A DNA stretch of 64,000 nucleotides from Euglena gracilis (taxonomy: Eukaryota; Euglenida; Euglenophyceae; Euglenales). The notes below the pieces were generated by a model. That model was not told the DNA's origin, did not search any database, and saw only the letters and a program-made list of their open reading frames with translations. Where the stretch lies: assembly GCA_039621445.1 (NCBI GenBank), contig CP154954.1:54014155-54078154 (forward strand), given 5' to 3'. Positions 48,641 through 59,300 of this stretch are shown here, one piece after another; position 1 is the first letter of the stretch; each line of letters opens with the position of its first letter. A program made the position numbers and the translations under genes.

Positions 48641-48911
48641 GGAATTACACAAAATTCTGTCTGTGTTTGTGTTTACAGTGGCAAGCAGCATGTTCAGTTT
48701 GACTTCGGTTGTTCAGTGCTGGGAAGTATTGTGATTTGTGCCAGCGCTGGGAATTAGGAAGTGGGATTACAATGAAAAGTTCCAAGGAAAGTCCCAGGGG
48801 GGTGCCAGGCCCCCTGGGTGAATTGATGGATCCACGCCAGTGGCAGGGCCTGCAGGCGCCAGGGGCCAGCCGCCAGGGGGTTGTGGGAGTGGTGAGGCCC
48901 ACACCCCCTAC
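48641..48911 (+). repeat. 271-bp direct repeat, left copy
   Basis: Nearly identical to 50,260-50,530, starting ggaattacacaaaattctg and ending gtgaggcccacaccccctac. It encloses a 1.35-kb region and could be the terminal repeat of a non-autonomous element; the ends are not clearly TG...CA. Confidence 0.8.
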
Positions 48912-48939
48912 ACAAACTGAACACTGCTAGTCAAACGAC

Positions 48940-49596
48940 ATGCCTACCGGCCTCGTGGCGGCTGTCCGCCGTGACAGGATCAGGCATGGCATGTGCCTGC
49001 GGGAGATCATCAAGAAGGCGTGAACTGAAGGAGTGAACGTCAACCTGATGGAGTATTATTCAAGTTTTGATGCAAAGCGTGCCTGTTCGTGGTGTGCCAG
49101 TCGGGCAGCAGCAGCTGCTGCTGGCAGACTCAGGGCCCATGGCAGGGTGGCCTCTGATGCCAGGCTGGTGAATGCTGTGGAAGGAGATATCAGAGACGGG
49201 AATGCCAAGGATGGAGATGCCAGAAACGGGAATGCCAGAGATGTGAATGGCAAGGATGGAAATGCCAGAGACGGGAACGCCAAGGATGGAAATGCCAGAG
49301 ATGTGAATGCTGTGGAAGGAGATGTCAGGGAAGTGCATGCCAGAGATGGTCATATCAGAGATGGTGATGCCCGAATCGAGATGAGTCAAGATGGTCCGGA
49401 TGGACATTCCAGACATGGAGATGGGCGAGATGTATATTCCAGACATGGAGATGGTCGAGATGGGCATTCTGGAGATGACGGAATTGGGCATTGGGCCCCA
49501 GTGGGGCATGGCGATGGCGGAGGCTCGCCGGAGAAGTCAAGAGGAAGTAGAAGGAAGGAGCGCAGGCAGAAGGCGACGGAGGCCCCCAGGGGCTGA
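48940..49596 (+). other. Open frame with tandem 'NARDGNAKDG' repeats
   Basis: From about 49,180 to 49,480 the DNA is a minisatellite of 9-18-bp units around aatgccagagatggaa. An open frame (49,033-49,596, 187 codons) reads through it as NAKDGNARDGNARDV-type repeats. Upstream there is a 27-codon ORF at 48,940-49,023 (MPTGLVAAVRRDRIRHGMCL...). Neither resembles a known family. Whether either is translated is unknown. Confidence 0.35.
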
Positions 49597-49835
49597 GGCC
49601 GAAGCCCTGCCTGGGATGGTGTGGGCTGGGTCCCCCTCCCGCATGCCCCGGGCCGAAGCCCTCACCAGCTGTGGCCGAAGCCCGCCGGGATGGTGTGGGC
49701 TGGGTCCCCCTCCCGTATGCCTGGGCCGAAGCCCTCAGGCGCCTTGTGGCCAAAGCCCGCCGGGACGGCGTGGGCTGGGCCCCCCTCCCAGGCCTGTGGC
49801 CGAAGCCCTCCCCGCGGTAACCCCCTCCCGCTGCA
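49597..49835. repeat. ~85-bp minisatellite, about three units
   Basis: Repeats of ggccgaagccc...gggatggtgtgggctggg...ccctcccg with unit length near 85 bp, GC-rich and degenerate. Confidence 0.75.
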
Positions 49836-50259
49836 CCTGCGAGCCCCCTCCCCAGGACCCCCACCAGCTCCTGGACCCCCATTTCTGGACGGGCAAAAAA
49901 GGGCAAAAAAGAGGGGAAAAACGAGAAAAAAATTCCAGAGATGACGGCCCAAGGGGTATCTTTGGGCTGTTCTGGGGGGGAACCCCCGCCAGAACGGCAC
50001 AAGGCGGTGCGGGTGCCTGCTGCTCCCCCCTGCTGCTGTAGGAGACCGACCCCCCTAAGGGTCGGCCTTCGACCCCCGCCCCGCCGCACAGAAAAAAAAA
50101 CAGACAGACAGAAAGAAAGATTCAAGATTGTGTTCGTGAAACAAAAAAAAAAACTCCCAGCGCCTTTTTGCCGAAGGCAGGTTTAGCTGCCCGTGGCAGC
50201 TTTTTAAGGAGGGGAGTGTGGGCGCTGGGAAAGAGATTAAGATTTCAGCAGAGGAATTA

Positions 50260-50530
50260 GGAATTATACAAAATTCTGTCTGTGTTTGTGTTTACAGTGG
50301 CAAGCAGCATGTTCAGTTTGACTTCGGTTGTTCAGTTCTGGGAAGTATTGTGATTTGTGCCAGCGCTGGGAATTGGGAAGTGGGATTACAATGAAAAGTT
50401 CCAAGGAAAGTCCCAGGGGGGTGCCAGGCCCCCTGGGTGAATTGATGGATCCACGCCAGTGGCAGGGCCTGCAGGCGCCAGGGGCCAGCCGCCAGGGGGT
50501 TGTGGGAGTGGTGAGGCCCACACCCCCTAC
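50260..50530 (+). repeat. 271-bp direct repeat, right copy
   Basis: Partner of 48,641-48,911, offset 1,619 bp. Just upstream is ttttaaggaggggagtgtgg, a purine-rich tract of the kind preceding 3' LTRs, but the repeat itself begins about 40 bp later. Confidence 0.8.
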
Positions 50531-50607
50531 TGTGTACCAGGCAGCCATGATGCCATGGCATTGTGTGCTACAAAGGGCGAATGCCTGTTAACTGGCCTTT
50601 GGCCAGC

Positions 50608-50968
50608 TGTACACAGTGCTATGTGATTCTGCACTAACTGGTGATGACGTCCCAGTTAGGCAATTCTCCTGCAGAATAAGAAACACTTGGTTCCTACTTA
50701 GCTTGAGGTTTTATTGGGTTTTGTAAGTAGGTTTTCCTTTGAGGGGCTAAGACCCCAATCTTTACAATTATTTTTGTTCTCTTTATCAAGACCCGAAGAG
50801 GTCAACAAGAACAACAGAAAAGGGACTCGGGTCCCAAAACAAAACCTTCTCTCCCTTTGCCTTGTGCTCTGCATAAAAGGGACAAAGGGTTTATAGTTTT
50901 TATATTTTGTTACTCCCGCGCCTTTTCGGGGAAAAGGGAAAAGCGAAAGAGAAAGGGCGGGACGTACA
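50608..50968 (+). repeat. Candidate 5' LTR of an LTR retrotransposon
   Basis: It starts TGTACACAGTGC and ends GGGACGTACA, so it has TGTAC/GTACA inverted ends. It contains a TATA-like cataaaagg at about 50,873 and is followed directly by a primer-binding-like site. Only one copy is in the window because the element is truncated downstream, so the LTR call rests on context. Confidence 0.6.
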
Positions 50969-50970
50969 CT

Positions 50971-50985
50971 TGGTAGCAGACTAGG
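50971..50985 (+). promoter_or_regulatory. Candidate primer-binding site
   Basis: TGGTAGCAGACTAGG lies two bases after the candidate LTR and resembles the TGGTATCAGAGC used by many plant and algal LTR elements (initiator Met tRNA). Confidence 0.6.
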
Positions 50986-51299
50986 TAAACGGTCTTACGA
51001 CCCCCCCGCACAATTTTTCAGCTGAGCGCCAGTTCGTTCGCACGGGCGAGGAGTCCCAGGTGGCACAAGCAGCTACGGCCGCACAAAAAGCCCCTGATCT
51101 CCCCACCTTTGCGTACATTTTTGGGTTTTTGTGTCATTTTCACAATTTTCCCCCAAAATATGCCGAGTACAACTCCCAACTGGAATGCACCTATTAACTA
51201 TGAATTGTTAATAGGTTCACTCCGAAAAATGCAGAATGCAGACAAAACCGCTTCGGCGGTGTAAAATTTTACAAAAGGGACTGGTGTACAAGCCGCTTC

Positions 51300-51900
51300 G
51301 GCGGATCCCCCCCTTACAATGGGTTTTCGGACCCTAACCCCCCCCTACAACGGGTTTTCGGACCCAATCCCCCCCTACAACGGGTTTTTGGACCCCAACC
51401 CCCCCTACAACAGGTTTTCGGACCCCAACCCCCCCTACAACAGGTTTTCCGAACCAGCACCCCCCTGCAACGGATCCACAAGGGGCGGAAGCCCAAGTCG
51501 CTAACACGACATAAAACTTTTATCCACAAGGGGCGGATGCCCAAAGTCACTTTAGCGACAGAAAATTTTTATTCACAAGGGGCGGATGCCCGAGCCGCTT
51601 CTGCGGTGGAATTTTTTTCCTTACAAGGGGCGGACGCCCAAGCTGCTTCGGCGGTGCCCCCCTCACAACTGGGTTTTCGAACTCAAACCGCTTTAGCGGT
51701 GTCCCCCCCTACAACAAGCCGCTTCGGCGGTGCCCCCACCTCCAAGGGTCTTCTGACCCTTAGCCGCTTCGGCGGTGCCCCCCACCTCCAAGGGTCTACG
51801 GACCCAACCCGCATTCGCGGACCCATCCTTACAGCAGCCGCATTTGCGGTACAACATAACCCTACAATGGGTCTACGGACCCCCTCCGCTTCTGCGGAGT
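51300..51900 (+). repeat. Pro-rich repeat region of the gag leader
   Basis: About five units of ccccctacaacgggttttcggaccc (~30 bp) at 51,310-51,470, then about ten units built on ccgcttcggcggt with caagggtctacggaccc. In frame the first block gives PPYNGFSDPN repeats. Confidence 0.8.
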
Positions 51901-54890
51901 CTGACTCACAAGTGGGCACAATGCCCAAACGGGGTTGGCAGTTAGTGCCTTTTGGCACCCAATTGCCAGCAGAGTCCCCCCCTTACGAGGACGGGTTGGA
52001 GACACCTTTTTTTTTCCAACCCCCCCGCCCGGCCCTACCACCGGCAAGCCCGATTCGGGACTTGCCCCCCCCTCCACAATTGGGAGAAATCCCAGCTCTA
52101 CCTTGGTCCGCTGAAATGCGGATGGTGGTCCCGGACACTGCCAGTGTCATTGTTCCCATGGACAATGACTCCGAGGAAGACCGTGATGAGTTCTCCAATA
52201 ATACCGTTGAGCGCGTAGTCGCAAATTTACCCGAGAACCACCCACTACAACAGCAATTTCGACACATCGAAGCATGTGTCCAAAATTGCGCTAAAACACT
52301 GAACCAAGTTCTACAATTTGATGAAGACAGTCACAAGGCCCTTTTCGGCAAGGTGTATTTATATTTGGCAATATATCCAAGAATTTGGACGAATTTGCCA
52401 AACTAATTTTTAACTCCACTACAATGGACCTTCAGAACCTGCACACAGGTTTTGACGCATTTTTGCGCGACACCTTGGTGCAAAACTTCCAACAGGTACA
52501 AGAGACCCTCCATACCGCGGAATCGCGGAATAACGCAAAAGTTTCACATTTACAACAAAATCTACAACAACTGTTCACACAACTGGAAACCTTTTCTTAT
52601 ACAATGCAAGAAATGCAGTCCCGGTTACAACAACGGGATAAAGCGTCTACGGGTGCGGAACTGGGATCATATGTGTCATATGAGCACTTTTCAACTTTGT
52701 CCAATGTTGTACAACAGTCCCAAGAACGCAATTTGCGTTTGGGTGATGAAAACGCGAGTTTTCATCAAAACTTTGCACAAATACGCGAAAACTATGTACA
52801 AAGAGCTTTTGCTCAACAATTGGAAGAGCGGATTGCTCGTTTGGAACAAACTTCCTGCAAATGCGGTGAAGTTACCCACAATTTGACACATTGCACACTC
52901 AAGTGGCGGAAATCACGCATCTGCAGGATTTCCTCCATGAAAAGTGGCAAAATGATATACAAAAACTTGAAACTGCTTCCAATGCGCTACAAACCGCTAC
53001 GGCGGAGCTCCAATCCCGCGATGAGGTGATTCTTAGCCTACAAACCGCGAATGCGGCGTTTGCAGACCTGAAAACCGCTTTTGCGGATGTTTCTGGACTA
53101 CAAACTGCAATTGGAGACTTACAACGCCGCTTTGCAGAAACTTCCACCAAAAATCCCAGTATGGGAGCACTACGATCTACTATAACCGATTTTGCACAAT
53201 CAGTTACAAGCGGATGTGAACAAAATCACATCTGTGTTTGCGGATTTGCACAAACGGTGTAACGGTATTCAAAATTAAATTCCGGATGTCACCGGCATTG
53301 AAACCGCGCTTGCGGATTTGAATACCCAACACAAAACCTTACAATCAAACACTTCCAATTTACAAAAACGCGTACAGGCACTTTCTACAAAGGTCTCCGG
53401 ACTCCAACCATCTTCGGATGTAAAAACGGTTCGCAAAGTCGAACTACCACTTGATTTTCGCACATTTTATGACCAAATGCTCGCGAAAAATCAGGAAAAC
53501 TTACAAGAATTTTGTGAAACCTTGATGAGGACCGAAAATTCGGTCACCCAGCAAGTTCTCACACTAAAACGACAAATGATGGAGTTGGAGAACCGACTTT
53601 CTACAATGATGGACGACAAAACCGCTGAAAATGCGGTAGGGGTACCCCAACCCACGTTGTCTACATCAATCACACAAACCGAGGATCGGTTGAACACCAT
53701 TACAACGAGATTGAACAACAAGATTACTACCCCCCTGGTATGTTACCACATCCCGAATCGCGGAATCTCGACACTGCACAATCAGAATCGCGGAGTCGCG
53801 ACATCCTACAATCCGAATCGTGGAATCGCGACATTCTACAACAAGACCCACGGAATCGCGACATACCACCACAAGATTCGCGGAATCGTAACATAACACC
53901 ACCAAATTCGCGGAATCGCGACGTACCATACACCCATGGTACCTGTGGTACCATGAGTAACAACCTGGATGCGCATTCGCGCATGACACAGTCACAACCC
54001 TATACCAACAACCATGACGGAAATCGCACACCACAACGCGATTTCAAAGGTACAATTACAATTGCCAAAAAAGTTAAGACACAATGGGACGGAGATCCCA
54101 CAAGTTGGAAACAGTTTTGGCGTGACTGGGAATATTACTGGGACCTGAAGGGTCCAACCCAGGAGGGGAACCCCGAGGTAATCAAAATGGAGTTCATTGA
54201 TTGCCTCCCTAAGGAAGAAAAAGAACGCGCCCGACAGCTTGTGATCCGGAATCGGATTTCTTTCCCAGAACTGGTTCAAGTTTGGTATCGTGAATTGCGC
54301 TGGAGAACAAATGGCGGCAATTCGCGCCAAGTGACCGAAAATGGAGGTCCATTGACCTTTGGTATTCCAATGGTTGGGATTGGCCGGTGAAGTTGCTGAG
54401 TTGGGTAAAAACCAAATGAAAGAACAGTTTGATGCTGTTCTTTTGAATTTCATCCCCAACCTCATCAAAGAAATTCACCGCGAGGAGCTTGCGGGAAACG
54501 CGCTTTCACTTGAACAACGGTGGAATTACGTTTCCAAGCAAATGTCGCTCAAACAACTACTGAATCAGATACAATCGGCATTCAGCCACCACCCCACCGC
54601 AGGAATACCCAGTTTTTTGGTCAACGCCTGACAAGAAGCGAAGAATTCGCACAAATCCTCACAGGAATACACAAATACTTCCAAATCTCCGAAGCTAGAC
54701 TCCAAAACGCACAATTTTTTTTCATCCGACCATAATTCAGATAAATTGTGCTTTTTGTGCAACAAATCGGGGCACAAATCCCGTGATTGCCGAAATCCTG
54801 ATGCACGAAAGCGACACCATGGTCCACAAGGATCAACTTCATCATACAATTCAGGCTACTCTACGTTTTCGTACAAACTTGATAAACCAC
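51537..54890 (+). pseudogene. LTR-retrotransposon gag, frameshifted and 3'-truncated
   Basis: Coding pieces follow each other in changing frames: 51,537-52,370, 52,385-52,890, 52,891-53,260, 53,280-53,740, 53,740-54,385, 54,359-54,629 and 54,746-54,890. The N-terminal part is Pro/Ala-rich. The middle is a long coiled coil (QNLQQLFTQLETFSYTMQEM; LQTATAELQSRDEVILSLQT). The third part has a capsid-like WKQFWRDWEYYWDL ... EFIDCLPKEEKERARQLV. The last has a CCHC zinc knuckle, CFLCNKSGHKSRDC, at about 54,746. That order defines a gag polyprotein that packages element RNA. No protease, RT or integrase follows; homology stops near 54,890. The many indels indicate a dead copy. Confidence 0.75.
54746..54830 (+). 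CDS. CCHC zinc knuckle of the gag
   Basis: CFLCNKSGHKSRDC has the spacing C-x2-C-x4-H-x4-C of retroviral-type nucleocapsid knuckles, followed by a basic Arg/Lys/His tail. It binds element RNA. Confidence 0.85.
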
Positions 54891-54899
54891 AAGATACAA

Positions 54900-55357
54900 A
54901 GCAACTTGTCCAGGATCAGGTCGATGAATTCCCAGCGCACTGCGTACTCCTCGGAGATGTACTGCCTCTTGATCCTTTTTCCTCTTCCACTTGGTCTTGG
55001 CTGGGTCTCTGGATCGTCCACCTCGTAGTACTCCTCATCTGCATCTAGTCCTGATTCTGGTTCTCTTGGCTCTGATCTGGTCTCCATCACCACATTTCTC
55101 CTCCTGAATGGCTGCAATGGCTCTTCCGGTTCTTCCGCTGCACCTTCATAGTTTGGAGCTGGACTCCTTGATTCGTCTTCTTCTTCTTGGCCATCACACA
55201 CAGTCAGTGCAGATCTCCAACCTTCTTCTGGAAGTCGGACACTCCATCTGCTCCAGCTCCAATCTGTGACTTCCTGCACTTTCGAGTGATCTTCTTCCAG
55301 CATCCAACTGACATTCATCCTCCTGGCCTTGGCATTCTGGTATTCTGATTCTGGCAT
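54900..55357 (-). CDS. Acidic ORF of unknown function, probably element-derived
   Basis: A minus-strand open frame of about 150 residues, acidic (DGQEEEDESRSP, DADEEYYEVDDPE), with a basic GRGKRIKRQYISEEY near its C-terminal end. It abuts the broken gag at about 54,890. The composition resembles linker regions of retroelement polyproteins, but I cannot assign it. It may simply be part of another element joined here. Confidence 0.4.
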
Positions 55358-55392
55358 TCTGGTATTCTGGTAGTGGTAGGAATGAAAACTTC

Positions 55393-55613
55393 AGTTTTCT
55401 GGGTGTATCCTTCGGGTGTCTTTCCTTTTCTTATCCTTGATATTTGAATGCACAGGACTTTGCCAGCTTGATGGATGAAGTGTTCAGGCTTGGACCCACC
55501 TACAGAGAGGCAGTCCATTGTACTTAAATTAAGAACTTCCGCAAAGCGGAAGGTTCCGCGGTTGGTCTTTTTGGTCCCGCCCGGCGCCGCACCCCAGGGG
55601 CCGCCGCCAACAC
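55393..55613. repeat. 221-bp repeat, copy 2
   Basis: Copy of 47,572-47,792, followed immediately by ggctcacaaggtctttg (55,615-55,631), the first bases of a DIRS outer end or internal complementary region. Confidence 0.8.
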
Positions 55614-55777
55614 GGGCTCACAAGGTCTTTGTGTGTGGGCGGCGCCAGGTTTAAAATTTAAAAACCAAAAATTGAATTAGGAGGCGCCTATCCTAATTAC
55701 AAAATTTCTGTTTTTGCAGCTGCAACTGTCCTGAACTCTTTGACTCCTGGAAGGCCTGAGCACCAGATGAAGATTTC

Positions 55778-56901
55778 TACTACAAAAAAGGGGTGGCGGA
55801 CGCCGGTTCTGTCCTGAACCCGGCGTCCCGGACGCCGGTTCCGTCCGAAGGACGGAACCGGCGTCCGGGGACGCCGGGTTCAGGACAGAACCGGCGTCCG
55901 CCACCCCTTGTTTAAAGCGGCGTTTTAGAGACGCCGGGTTCAGGACAGAACCGGCGTTCACCCCCTTCGGGCCAGGGAGCACTTAGAAGTACGTTCACTA
56001 GCGTTCCCCTTTAGTCCCATGGGGGAACAGCCAAAACGTCCCAAAGCAAATTCTGAAAAAAAAAACCAGAGGATTCAAACATAAAATCTCTGAAACTCTA
56101 AAAAAGCCATGGGGGTTCCAGCCGTATTCCCCAACCGTATTTCTGACAGAAAAAAACCCAGCAGGTCCAGCCAAAATTTCCCAACCGTGATAATAAACCC
56201 AGCGAGGTCCAACCACAGTTTCCCCTCCGTATGTCTGAAACAACCCAGGGGGTCCAGCCAACATTTACCAGCCGCAATTCTGAAAAACGCACGGAGGGTT
56301 CCAGCCAGCATTTAACAACCGTATTTCTAAAAAACCCAGGGGTCCAGCCAACATTTCCCAACCGTAATTCCAAGAAAAAACCCAGGGGTGGGCAGTCAAC
56401 ATTAAACCGAATTTTTGAAATAACCCAGGGCGGGTCCAGCCAAAATTTCTCTGCCGTATGTCTGAAAAAACCCAGTGGGGGGTCCACCCAAAATTCCCAA
56501 CCGTACTTCTGAAAAAATCCAGTGGGGTCCAGCCAAAATTTCTGTAATGTGTCTCCTTGCCGGCAATATTTTTTGCCCTGTAATCAGTGCAGCTGTAGCA
56601 ACCTGCATGCCTAGGAATCCTCCCCCCCCACCTCAGAAACTGCAAAACGCTTGCCGTCAGTCATCCATGATATTTTGCACTCAGCAATTGTGCCTTTTAT
56701 CCCCCTTCATCCAAGGAGATTTTTGTTTCTGGGGTCACATTGGCACACTTTTTTACACAAAATACAGTCCCAAACCGGACGCCGGGTTTTGGACAGAACC
56801 GGCGTTCCTAACGCCGGGTTTTAGGACAGAACCGGCGTCCGGAAAACCCGTGGGGGGGGACGCCGGTTCTGTCCTGAACCCGGCGTCTCAAACGCCGGTT
56901 T
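55778..56901. mobile_element. 1,124-bp insertion in the left LTR
   Basis: The right LTR shows the uninterrupted site, gatttcaagtcttgg; in the left LTR gatttc and aagtcttgg are separated by 1,124 bp. Both ends of the insert carry hairpin modules of the type gacgccggttc...gaacccggcgtc, at least six in total (55,790-55,965 and 56,775-56,900), and the middle is a degenerate tandem array. No coding sequence. The mechanism of insertion is unclear, since no target duplication is evident. Confidence 0.8.
56060..56545. repeat. ~55-bp degenerate tandem array inside the insertion
   Basis: Eight to nine imperfect units containing ggtccagccaaaatttccc, aaccgtatttctgaaaaa and acccagggg. Unit length varies between about 45 and 60 bp. 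Confidence 0.8.
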
Positions 56902-57127
56902 AAGTCTTGGTTTATGCTGTGCTGAAGGAAAGTGAATGCTGCTGGAAAGGAAAAGTTTTCAAGTTTGACCCCCCAGTGGGTGAAAGGAGACACTCAGAAA
57001 ACACAAAGAGTTCATTTGTTGCGCAAGGCCTGGAGGCCAAAAGTCAGCCAGTTTGGCCAGAAGAAATGGACATTTCAGAAAGTGTCAGTTCAGGGATTGT
57101 CAATGATGAAGAAATCTGGGAAGATCA

Positions 57128-57520
57128 ATGCTGCAGAAAACTGGCTGGAAATCTGAGCTGTATGCAGTAAAATTTCAGTATGTTGTTGAAATCATTGACA
57201 GATTGGGATTGAAGACCCCCAACATTGATGCATTCAGTTTGGAAGAAAGCAAGAGATTCAAATGCTGGTGGGGACCTGGGTCACAATTTGTGGAAGATTC
57301 CTTCACAGTGAAGTGGACACATTCCTTTGTTGGATTGTTGTGGGCAAATCCTCCCTTCAGCCTCATTGCAAATGTCATCCACAAGCTGAAGAAGGATCAT
57401 GGTCATGCGGTGTTGGTTGTACCAAAGTGGGTTACTGCCCCCTGGTGGGAAGATCTTCAATACATTGTTGTCAGAATGCTAAATTTCAGTGATTCAAGTG
57501 GTGAAGTCTCTTTGCAATGA
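57128..57520 (+). CDS. Retroelement-type methyltransferase-like ORF (NPPF)
   Basis: 130 codons, with DAFSLEESKRF, WANPPFSLIANVIHKL and VVPKWVTAPWWEDLQ. The pattern, an acidic start, then N-P-P-F, then a hydrophobic strand ending in P-x-W-x-x-x-x-W-W, matches the domain found between RNase H and recombinase in the DIRS element at 45,612-45,930 (NPPW ... PYWDSATWWPQL). Here it stands alone in the internal region of a small LTR-type element. The upstream part (56,907-57,130) is open in another frame, so it may be a fragment. Confidence 0.55.
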   Translation: MLQKTGWKSELYAVKFQYVVEIIDRLGLKTPNIDAFSLEESKRFKCWWGPGSQFVEDSFTVKWTHSFVGLLWANPPFSLIANVIHKLKKDHGHAVLVVPKWVTAPWWEDLQYIVVRMLNFSDSSGEVSLQ

Positions 57521-57539
57521 TTGTGTGTTCAATCTGAGC

Positions 57540-57953
57540 CCCCTCCTTGCAAAGTGGGCTTTGAGTTTGTGCTGGCCAGTGGCCCAGGCCCAGGGCCCAG
57601 GTGGGAGAACCGCTACAAGGGGGCCTACCCACAGGCCCTGGGACTCCCCCTGGCGGCCCCCCACTGGCCCCCTCATCCCAGGAGTGCCCTGGGGAAGGTT
57701 GGGAGGGGGACCAACCTTTCCCAGGGTGCCCCAAGGGCTCTGGGGTGGGCTGGTGGCCCTGTGGCCCCCCTATTTGTGCTGGACATTGTTGGACTAAATC
57801 CCTGTCAGCTGTATTATATCCCTGACTCAGCGTTCAAAAATTTAAAAACAAAACAAATTTCAGCCGCCCCCCCCCAAAAAAAAGAAAAAAAGGCCAATTT
57901 TGGCGCCGCAAAAAGTTGCCGAAGGCAGTGGGCACGAAGTGTCCAGAGAGGGG
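57540..57953. other. Internal region between the NPPF ORF and the right LTR
   Basis: GC-rich and Pro-coding in one frame. It ends in an A-rich stretch and the purine tract agagagggg before the LTR. I see nothing else recognisable. Confidence 0.45.
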
Positions 57954-58201
57954 TGTGTGGGCGGCGCCAGGTTTAAAATTTAAAAACCCAAAATTGAATT
58001 AGGAGGCGCCTATCCTAATTACAAAATTTCTGTTTTTGCAGCTGCAACTGTCCTGAACTCTTTGACTCCTGGAAGGCCTGAGCACGAGATGAAGATTTCA
58101 AGTCTTGGTTTATGCTGTGCTGAAGGAAAGTGAATGCTGCTGGAAAGGAAAATTTTTCAAGTTTGACCACCCAGTGGGTGAAAGGAGACACTCAGAAAAC
58201 A

Positions 58202-58290
58202 TGTGATTCGCCCTCGGTGCCCCTTCCTCCCTTGTCCGTTTGCCACGAGGGAGAACGAGACACCTCGGGCTCCGCACTTGCCCTTGTCAG
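58202..58290 (-). repeat. Internal complementary region of the third DIRS copy
   Basis: Plus-strand reading: gattcgccctcggtg ... cgagggagaacga joined to gacacctcgggctccgcac. This is the same right-end/left-end junction deduced in the first element (46,919/46,918), which independently confirms the location of DIRS termini. Confidence 0.85.
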
Positions 58291-58492
58291 TCCTGATTGT
58301 TCACGAAAATTAAACCTCCCCTCGGTGATAACCCGCCCGGGGTTATAGGATCCGGCCACGAGGAGGGGGGGTTATATGTTGTGGGGTTACAGCCTTGGCG
58401 GTTCTCTTTCGCCTTCTCATGTCTTCTCGGGGAGGGGGTGTATAAGTCACGGGATAGTGTTTGGGAACGAGGGGTGGCTATAAGAGGGAGGG

Positions 58493-59300
58493 TTATGTAA
58501 TGGGGGTTTTTAAGTGGGGGGTCGGGTTTAGGGGGGCAGGGGCATTTCCTAGGGCACCTTGAGCACCAAGTCGTTGGTAGTTGGCTGTGAAACCCTCCAC
58601 CCCCTTCCATTGCCCTATGTCACAAACTTCTTTGGCAGCCAGGCCCAATTTTTTAAGTAAACAAACCCCTGCCCCTCTGGTGGAGTGCCGTCCTCTCACC
58701 TGGGGGGGGGAACCCCATTTTTGGCCAAAAATGCTTCGGTGAGGGAAGCAACTGTGCCTGCACTTATGGGTTTACAAGGGGGTTTCAATGAAATGAGATG
58801 GTGGCCCCAGTTTTGACGAATGATCGGGTTGCTGATACATATGACATCATTACATGAAAGGGGCTTATTTGGGGACATTGTGGAATGGAAACTGCTCTCT
58901 CCAATTTGTGAAATTGTTGTCATTTCTGTCTGATTTTGATGAAGGGTAACCTACCAGACACACTTGTGGTGCGTTTGACTTGCCAAATGTGATGATCGGT
59001 ATAAACAAAGGATGCATGAGCAGAAAAAGAGCTGTGTACGCAATATACAAACATCAGTGGGCACAGGCACCTTTGCCAGCTACAGGAGGATTGGGAGTGG
59101 ATCGCAGAATGCCAATTTTTTTTACTAATTTGGTTTTAAATCTTGTTATCTGGTTTCAATACAGCATGTAAACTCAGGCCACCAAAGCCAGGTGTTGAAA
59201 GCGTTGAAATGTATGCATTGCGGGCCTGGACTTTGAAAGTTGAAACAGTTGGTTTAAGGCGTCAGCCACTTGGTCTACGGTAGCTTCAAGGTCCATTTTT
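58493..59300 (-). pseudogene. Tyrosine recombinase of the third DIRS copy, broken
   Basis: Pieces in different frames: VADALNQLF-like start near 59,280; the LYRSS region near 59,010; ISAGTVASLTEAFLAKNGVP at 58,696-58,770; and RHSTRGAGVCLLKKLGLAAK ... GQWKGVEGFTANYQRLGAQG at 58,550-58,699. About 75% of residues match the first copy where both are readable. His-x-x-Arg and the catalytic Tyr are kept; the frame is broken at least three times. Confidence 0.75.

Larger units (their letters stand above)
55632..58201 (+). mobile_element. LTR-type element (~1.4 kb without its insertion) inside a DIRS copy
   Basis: Terminal direct repeats: left 55,632-57,003 (1,372 bp, of which 1,124 bp is an insertion, leaving 248), right 57,954-58,201 (248 bp). 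Both start TGTGTGGGCGGCGCC and end CACTCAGAAAACA, so TG...CA. The right one is preceded by a purine tract, agagagggg. The internal part is only 950 bp and has an ORF with a methyltransferase-like NPPF motif but no RT, so it is probably non-autonomous. The outer flanks, ggtctttg and tgtgattcgccc, join into a DIRS sequence. Confidence 0.8.
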
